From the NCBI GenBank assembly GCA_900546915.1, contig UREY01000009.1:5634-69633 (forward strand): a stretch of DNA of 64,000 nt, given 5' to 3'. A program made the position numbers and the translations under genes. Positions within the stretch are counted from its first letter, which is position 1, and each line of letters opens with the position of its first letter. The notes under the pieces are model-generated. The model ran no database searches and was not told where the DNA came from. It saw only the letters and a list, made by a program, of their open reading frames with translations. The stretch is from an uncultured Eubacteriales bacterium (GTDB lineage Bacteria > Bacillota > Clostridia > Oscillospirales > Oscillospiraceae). Shown one piece after another: positions 60,317 through 64,000 of this stretch.

Positions 60317-62144
60317 CGCACGTCACCTCCTCCAGCAAGCGGTTCGCTCCGCAGCCGGCGCAGCCTTGGCGGCAATCCGGCGTCACCAGCCCCTGGTAGG
60401 CCCGCTGGCGTTCCCGCAGTAGAAAAGCGCTGTCTACCCCAACAGATAGGCTCTGCCAGGGCAAAAGCTCCTCCTCTCCATAGCCCCGAACCGTATAGAA
60501 GTCTGGATCCAGACCACAAGCCGAAAAGGCATCCAGCCAGATTTGGTACTGAAAATATTCATCCCAGCCGTCCAAATGAGCGCCATGGTCCACCGCCCAG
60601 GCAATGACGGGACCCAAACGCCGGTCGCCTCGGGCGAGCACAGCTTCCAGCCTGGATACATCCGGCGCATGCCAATTATACACTACGCATTTGGACCGCA
60701 TGGCATCCTTGAGCAAACGGGTACGGCGGAGATACTCCTCCGGAGAAATCTGGCGCTCCCACTGGAACGGCGTAAACGGCTTGGGTACAAAATAAGCCGT
60801 AGCTACATGAACCCGAAGACCGCGTTTTTTATTGGAAGCATGCTTCTGCCAGGTTTGAATCACCCGGTATACCAGTTTCGCAATGCCCAAAACATCTTCA
60901 TCGGTTTCGGTGGGCAACCCCAGCATGAAATAGAGCTTCACATGGTCCCAGCCCCCAGAAAACGCTCTGGCGCAGGTATCCAGAATCTCCTCCTCCGTGA
61001 GATTTTTATTGATTACGTCCCGCAGACGCTGCGTACCCGCCTCCGGCGCAAATGTGAGGCCGCTTTTCCGCACGGTCTGGAGCTTTTCCATAAGCTCCCG
61101 GGAGAAGTTGTCCGCCCGAAGGGAGGGAACCGATAAATTTACCTTTTGCTCCAGACAATAAGGCAGCAAAGCGTCTGTCAGCTCTTTCAGCCCCCGATAG
61201 TCGGAAGTAGACAAGCTCGCCAGAGTCAACTCATGATTCCCGGAATCACGCAGGCTCTCTACAGCCTGGCGGTACAAAACCTCCGGACTTTTCTTCCGCA
61301 CCGGGCGACAGGAAAAACCTGCCTGACAAAACCGGCAACCCCGAATACAGCCTCGAAACACCTCCAAATTACTCCGGTCATGTACAATCTCTGTGGAGGG
61401 AACGATGGTCTTTGTTGGAAAATAAGCCTGATCCAGATTCTCCACTATCCGCTTGCAAACCACCTCCGGCGCGCCCGGCTTAGGCGTAACCGCCGCTAGA
61501 GTCCCATCGGGGCGGTAAGTATGGGTATAGAAGCCAGGGACATAGACCCCGGAAATATGGGAAACCGCTTCCAAAAAACGCTGCTTGGTCCAGTCTTCCT
61601 TCTTGGCTTTCCGGTACAACGAAACAATCTCTACTGTGATCTCCTCCCCCTCTCCCAGGGAAAAGAAATCCACAAAGTCCGCCAAGGGTTCTGGGTTATA
61701 CGCGCAAACACCGCCGGCAAACACCAAATTCTTCAATTCTTTTCGGTCCCGGCTATAAATGGGAACCTGGGACAGTCGAAGCATATTCACAACATTGGAG
61801 TAACTCATTTCATATCCAATGGTAAATGCAATCATATCAAAATCTTTTACCGGGTCCTGGCTCTCCAAGGCCCAAAGGGGTAGGTCATGGGCCTTCATTG
61901 CTTCTTCCATATCTCCCCACGGGGCGAACACGCGCTCACACCAAACGCCATCCATCTCATTCATGATCCCGTAGAGAATTCGCATCCCCAGGTTAGACAT
62001 CCCCAGCTCATAGGTATCCGGAAAACAGAAAGCAACCCGTACCTCCACCCGGTCCAAAGGCTTCACGATCTGATTATATTCTCCCCCGGTATACCGAGCG
62101 GGCTTTTGCACAGTGGGTAAAATGCGCTGCAATAAATTCGTCAT
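60309..62144 (-). CDS. TIGR03960 family B12-binding radical SAM protein
   Basis: A 611-residue enzyme. The N-terminal B12-binding-like region includes VAFCFPDTYELGMSNLGMRI. The radical SAM domain carries the [4Fe-4S] motif FRGCIRGCRFCQAGFSCRPV (C-x3-C-x2-C), with a later SGLTFAPEAGTQRLRDVINK. The C-terminus has further Cys (CRQGCAGCGANRLLEE) that could hold a second cluster. Full family length. It precedes the DUF2344 partner; in many Clostridia both lie near ribosomal protein genes. Confidence 0.95.
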   Translation of the reverse strand: MTNLLQRILPTVQKPARYTGGEYNQIVKPLDRVEVRVAFCFPDTYELGMSNLGMRILYGIMNEMDGVWCERVFAPWGDMEEAMKAHDLPLWALESQDPVKDFDMIAFTIGYEMSYSNVVNMLRLSQVPIYSRDRKELKNLVFAGGVCAYNPEPLADFVDFFSLGEGEEITVEIVSLYRKAKKEDWTKQRFLEAVSHISGVYVPGFYTHTYRPDGTLAAVTPKPGAPEVVCKRIVENLDQAYFPTKTIVPSTEIVHDRSNLEVFRGCIRGCRFCQAGFSCRPVRKKSPEVLYRQAVESLRDSGNHELTLASLSTSDYRGLKELTDALLPYCLEQKVNLSVPSLRADNFSRELMEKLQTVRKSGLTFAPEAGTQRLRDVINKNLTEEEILDTCARAFSGGWDHVKLYFMLGLPTETDEDVLGIAKLVYRVIQTWQKHASNKKRGLRVHVATAYFVPKPFTPFQWERQISPEEYLRRTRLLKDAMRSKCVVYNWHAPDVSRLEAVLARGDRRLGPVIAWAVDHGAHLDGWDEYFQYQIWLDAFSACGLDPDFYTVRGYGEEELLPWQSLSVGVDSAFLLRERQRAYQGLVTPDCRQGCAGCGANRLLEEVTCDA

Positions 62145-62207
62145 AGCAATTCCTCTTTTTCTGGACTGCCTCTATTGTAGCCGCAAAAGGGCGCATTTGC
62201 AAGAATT

Positions 62208-62768
62208 TTATCTAGGTTCCGCCCGGATGCAATTTCGTACCCGCCACAGAAACAGTCCCGCCATCCAGATTGCCCAAAGCCCTAAATGGAGCCAACAGGC
62301 TGCATACATGCTGAGAACTGCCAATCCCCCGCCCAAAAGCAGGCTGACCCAGCGGGTAATGCTGTCCGCCCGCTCCGGCGACAGGCAGGTTAACAAAGCA
62401 CAACGCAAGGCCCGGCCGCCATCCATGGGATACACAGGCAGTAAATTGTATATCCCCTGAATGACGCCCCAAAGAGCCAGCCAAGGAAAGATACGAGCCC
62501 AAACAAGCAGCAAAAAACCCGCACAAGGCCCTGCCAGTGCACACAGCGCCTCCTGCCGGTAAGAAAGCCGCGTCGTCGCCAGGACCGCGCCATGGGCCGT
62601 AAGCGTCAGAGCGCGAATGGAGCCGCCGCAGAGAAGGATCGCGAAACAATGTCCCACTTCATGGACCACTGCCGCGCCCAAAAACGGCCAAAAGCACCCC
62701 ACCGGATCCAGCCGGTAAAACGCACACAAAAGCACGGGAAACCAAGGACTGACTTTAATTCTCGGCAT
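62208..62768 (-). CDS. M50 site-2 protease, SpoIVFB-like
   Basis: A 186-residue membrane metalloprotease. Zinc ligands are His36 and His40 with catalytic Glu37 in VVHEVGHCFAILL; the third ligand is Asp116 in YNLLPVYPMDGGRALR. Multiple hydrophobic segments. Length and layout match SpoIVFB-type intramembrane proteases that release pro-sigma-K, but without a CBS domain other M50 roles remain possible. It overlaps the small membrane protein gene by 14 bases or so. Confidence 0.88.
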   Translation of the reverse strand: MPRIKVSPWFPVLLCAFYRLDPVGCFWPFLGAAVVHEVGHCFAILLCGGSIRALTLTAHGAVLATTRLSYRQEALCALAGPCAGFLLLVWARIFPWLALWGVIQGIYNLLPVYPMDGGRALRCALLTCLSPERADSITRWVSLLLGGGLAVLSMYAACWLHLGLWAIWMAGLFLWRVRNCIRAEPR

Positions 62769-63123
62769 CGGCTATGACAGGAACGGTCGCACCATCCAGT
62801 ACCTCTTGACAGAACGTGGCAATGGCATCGGGAACTGGAGTTCCCTGTGTAACCTCCTGGACAAAGACCTGCGCAGCTGCCTCCAGAGGACCAACCTCTT
62901 GGCATACCAGCCATTTTCGGGCGGTCTGTGCCCCGGCAGGCCACCAAAACTCCATGGAAAGAAGTAAGGCGCAAATCACCAGGGCGGCAACACACTGCCC
63001 ACGTAGGAGGCGCCAAAACCGACTTTCCGGCTCCTGCTCCGTCTGCTCCGGCTGCGCAGGCGGGGGAAGCTCCGTGATGGGAGCCGGATTCAGCGCCATA
63101 AAATCAGTATTATAGTATTCCAT
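62755..63123 (-). CDS. Small single-pass membrane protein upstream of the M50 protease
   Basis: A 122-residue protein with a Pro/Glu-rich cytoplasmic N-terminus (ITELPPPAQPEQTEQEPESR), one membrane segment (GQCVAALVICALLLSMEFWW) and a roughly 60-residue outer domain (VFVQEVTQGTPVPDAIATFC). Position and topology recall SpoIVFA, which holds and inhibits SpoIVFB, but it lacks the usual M23/LytM-like domain. I choose ATG 63121-63123; GTG and ATG a few codons upstream are alternatives. Confidence 0.7.
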   Translation of the reverse strand: MEYYNTDFMALNPAPITELPPPAQPEQTEQEPESRFWRLLRGQCVAALVICALLLSMEFWWPAGAQTARKWLVCQEVGPLEAAAQVFVQEVTQGTPVPDAIATFCQEVLDGATVPVIADAEN

Positions 63124-63245
63124 CTTCATCACCTACCGGTACAAGCCTATGCTGTTGCGGTGGCTCGTATTCCAAGCCTTTGAATCCAGAACTTCCCCCA
63201 CTCAAAAATTTTGCACAAAATTTCAAGCTGAAATGACATTCAGAC

Positions 63246-63274
63246 TTGACACGAGGCTTTTCTCTCATTATAAT
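63246..63274 (+). promoter_or_regulatory. tRNA-Pro promoter
   Basis: Perfect TTGACA (63246-63251), 17-base spacer and perfect TATAAT (63269-63274), 11 bases before the tRNA. Confidence 0.95.
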
Positions 63275-63285
63275 AAACAAGCTAT

Positions 63286-63362
63286 CGGGGTGTGGCGAAG
63301 CTTGGTATCGCGCTTGGTTCGGGTCCAAGAGGCCGCGGGTTCGAATCCCGCCACTCCGACCA
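63286..63362 (+). tRNA. tRNA-Pro (anticodon CGG)
   Basis: A 77-base tRNA with acceptor stem CGGGGTG/CACTCCG (one G-T pair), discriminator A and encoded CCA. The anticodon arm is CTTGG-TTCGGGT-CCAAG with anticodon CGG reading CCG. The T arm is GCGGG-TTCGAAT-CCCGC. Confidence 0.95.
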
Positions 63363-63370
63363 AGGACAGG

Positions 63371-63397
63371 AAAAACCCCGCCGAAGCGGGGCTTTCT
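63371..63397. terminator. Terminator after tRNA-Pro, shared with the convergent gene
   Basis: CCCCGC-CGAA-GCGGGG hairpin followed by CTTTCTT on the plus strand and by GTTTTTCC on the minus strand. Confidence 0.85.
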
Positions 63398-63401
63398 TGA
63401 T

Positions 63402-64000
63402 TTATTCTGCGGCAATGAAGCCTTGCTCTTTCAGGCTTTCAATCAGCGCCGGATTCTCCGGGCCGGTCAAGGTTCCTTCTTTGTCAATGTTATAGCTTCC
63501 TACTGCGAAAGCGTATGTCGGCGCTCTCAGATATTCCGGCTTTGCGCCAATGAAGTCGCCTACTGCTGCCACCAGCTCCTTGCGGCGCACACCGGTCACA
63601 TTATAGGCCGCTTCGATGCCTTCCGGCTCATTTCCCATCGTGGTAGGTTCACCGGGATCTTCCGCCGGGATTTCGTCGGTTTGTGGGCTTTCTTGCAGCG
63701 CGGTCTCTATTTCCGGCTCGGCAGCCTCCACGGCCATAACCTCTGTGCTTTCCTGTGCGGCGGCTTTGGCTGCGGCCTTCGCCGCTCGGCTTACTCTGGT
63801 GCGGGCCTCCGGGAATATCTCCGGCAGTGCGCCTTCCTCATAGTGGATTTCAAAGGTGATCTTCCCATCCATGTGTACGTTGAAATGGAAGTCGGTCATT
63901 TCCACCTCTTTCAGTGCGTCCGGCAGCTCGATGTTCTTATACCGCTTGACTTCCTCGCCGTTTACCATAAGGCAAACCGGAACCGCGTCCCTCAGTTTCG
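63402..64000 (-). CDS. Mobile-element-type hypothetical protein (cut by window edge)
   Basis: The frame stays open to the window edge (KLRDAVPVCLMVNGEEVKRY is read through the end), so the ATG at 63966-63968 is probably internal. At least 199 residues. The C-terminal part YNVTGVRRKELVAAVGDFIG and SYNIDKEGTLTGPENPALIE matches a protein type very common on integrative and conjugative elements of gut Firmicutes, usually called virulence-related or hypothetical. A middle Ala/Glu/Pro-rich linker joins it to an N-terminal domain. No catalytic motif is seen. Confidence 0.7.
   Translation of the reverse strand, partial: KLRDAVPVCLMVNGEEVKRYKNIELPDALKEVEMTDFHFNVHMDGKITFEIHYEEGALPEIFPEARTRVSRAAKAAAKAAAQESTEVMAVEAAEPEIETALQESPQTDEIPAEDPGEPTTMGNEPEGIEAAYNVTGVRRKELVAAVGDFIGAKPEYLRAPTYAFAVGSYNIDKEGTLTGPENPALIESLKEQGFIAAE

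Overview
The window reads as chromosome of a GC-rich, endospore-forming, anaerobic Firmicute (Clostridia, most likely Oscillospiraceae). This rests on the spoIIGA-sigE pair, a stand-alone Spo0A DNA-binding domain, an SpoIVFB-like M50 protease, SLH-anchored surface protein, class II (B12) ribonucleotide reductase and B12-dependent glutamate mutase. There are no rRNA genes, insertion sequences or CRISPR arrays. One tRNA (Pro, CGG) lies near the right end. All calls come from reading the sequence and translations; nothing was searched or computed.

Layout. 1-0.6 kb: a MarR regulator with two clear operator palindromes, driving an ABC exporter cut by the left edge. 0.8-2.3 kb: sigE and spoIIGA. 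2.5-7 kb: an acetyltransferase, DUF951, an S1-domain protein, rarA and a winged-helix regulator. 7.25-15.2 kb: one 2634-residue secreted subtilase with repeat domains, 11 Cys-rich repeats and three SLH domains. 15.3-17.5 kb: membrane protein, Cu/Zn-SOD-like protein, lipoprotein. 17.6-27 kb: a minus-strand housekeeping block rnc, plsX, trmFO, topA, dprA, rRNA methylase, then ktrA-ktrB behind a structured leader that may be a c-di-AMP riboswitch. 27.5-32.2 kb: a plus-strand KdpD/KdpE-like two-component system followed not by kdpFABC but by a second ktrB-ktrA pair and a DUF368 transporter. 32.3-35.2 kb: peptidoglycan-binding/SpoIID-like proteins, probably spore related. 35.3-46.8 kb: asnB, a possible structured RNA, a DUF4004/bactofilin-like pair with a well-defined operator-promoter, nrdJ, a CDP-alcohol transferase, a GH20 hexosaminidase and small proteins.

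44.9-56.6 kb is the metabolic centrepiece. citC plus an unassigned P-loop protein lie divergent to citDEF, which are followed by glmS-glmL-glmE-mal and then arcA and an ornithine carbamoyltransferase gene. Glutamate mutase plus methylaspartase makes mesaconate from glutamate. The linked CitDEF is therefore better read as a citramalate lyase that splits the hydrated product into acetate and pyruvate, so this looks like a methylaspartate-pathway fermentation island with an arginine deiminase branch.

56.7-63.1 kb: DUF3786, a phosphofructokinase with mixed ATP/PPi signature residues, a small unknown ORF, the stand-alone Spo0A_C protein preceded by three 0A-like boxes, the TIGR03936/TIGR03960 pair, an M50 protease and its small membrane neighbour. 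63.3-64 kb: tRNA-Pro with a consensus promoter, followed directly by a gene of a type common on integrative elements, so a mobile element may begin at the tRNA 3' end.
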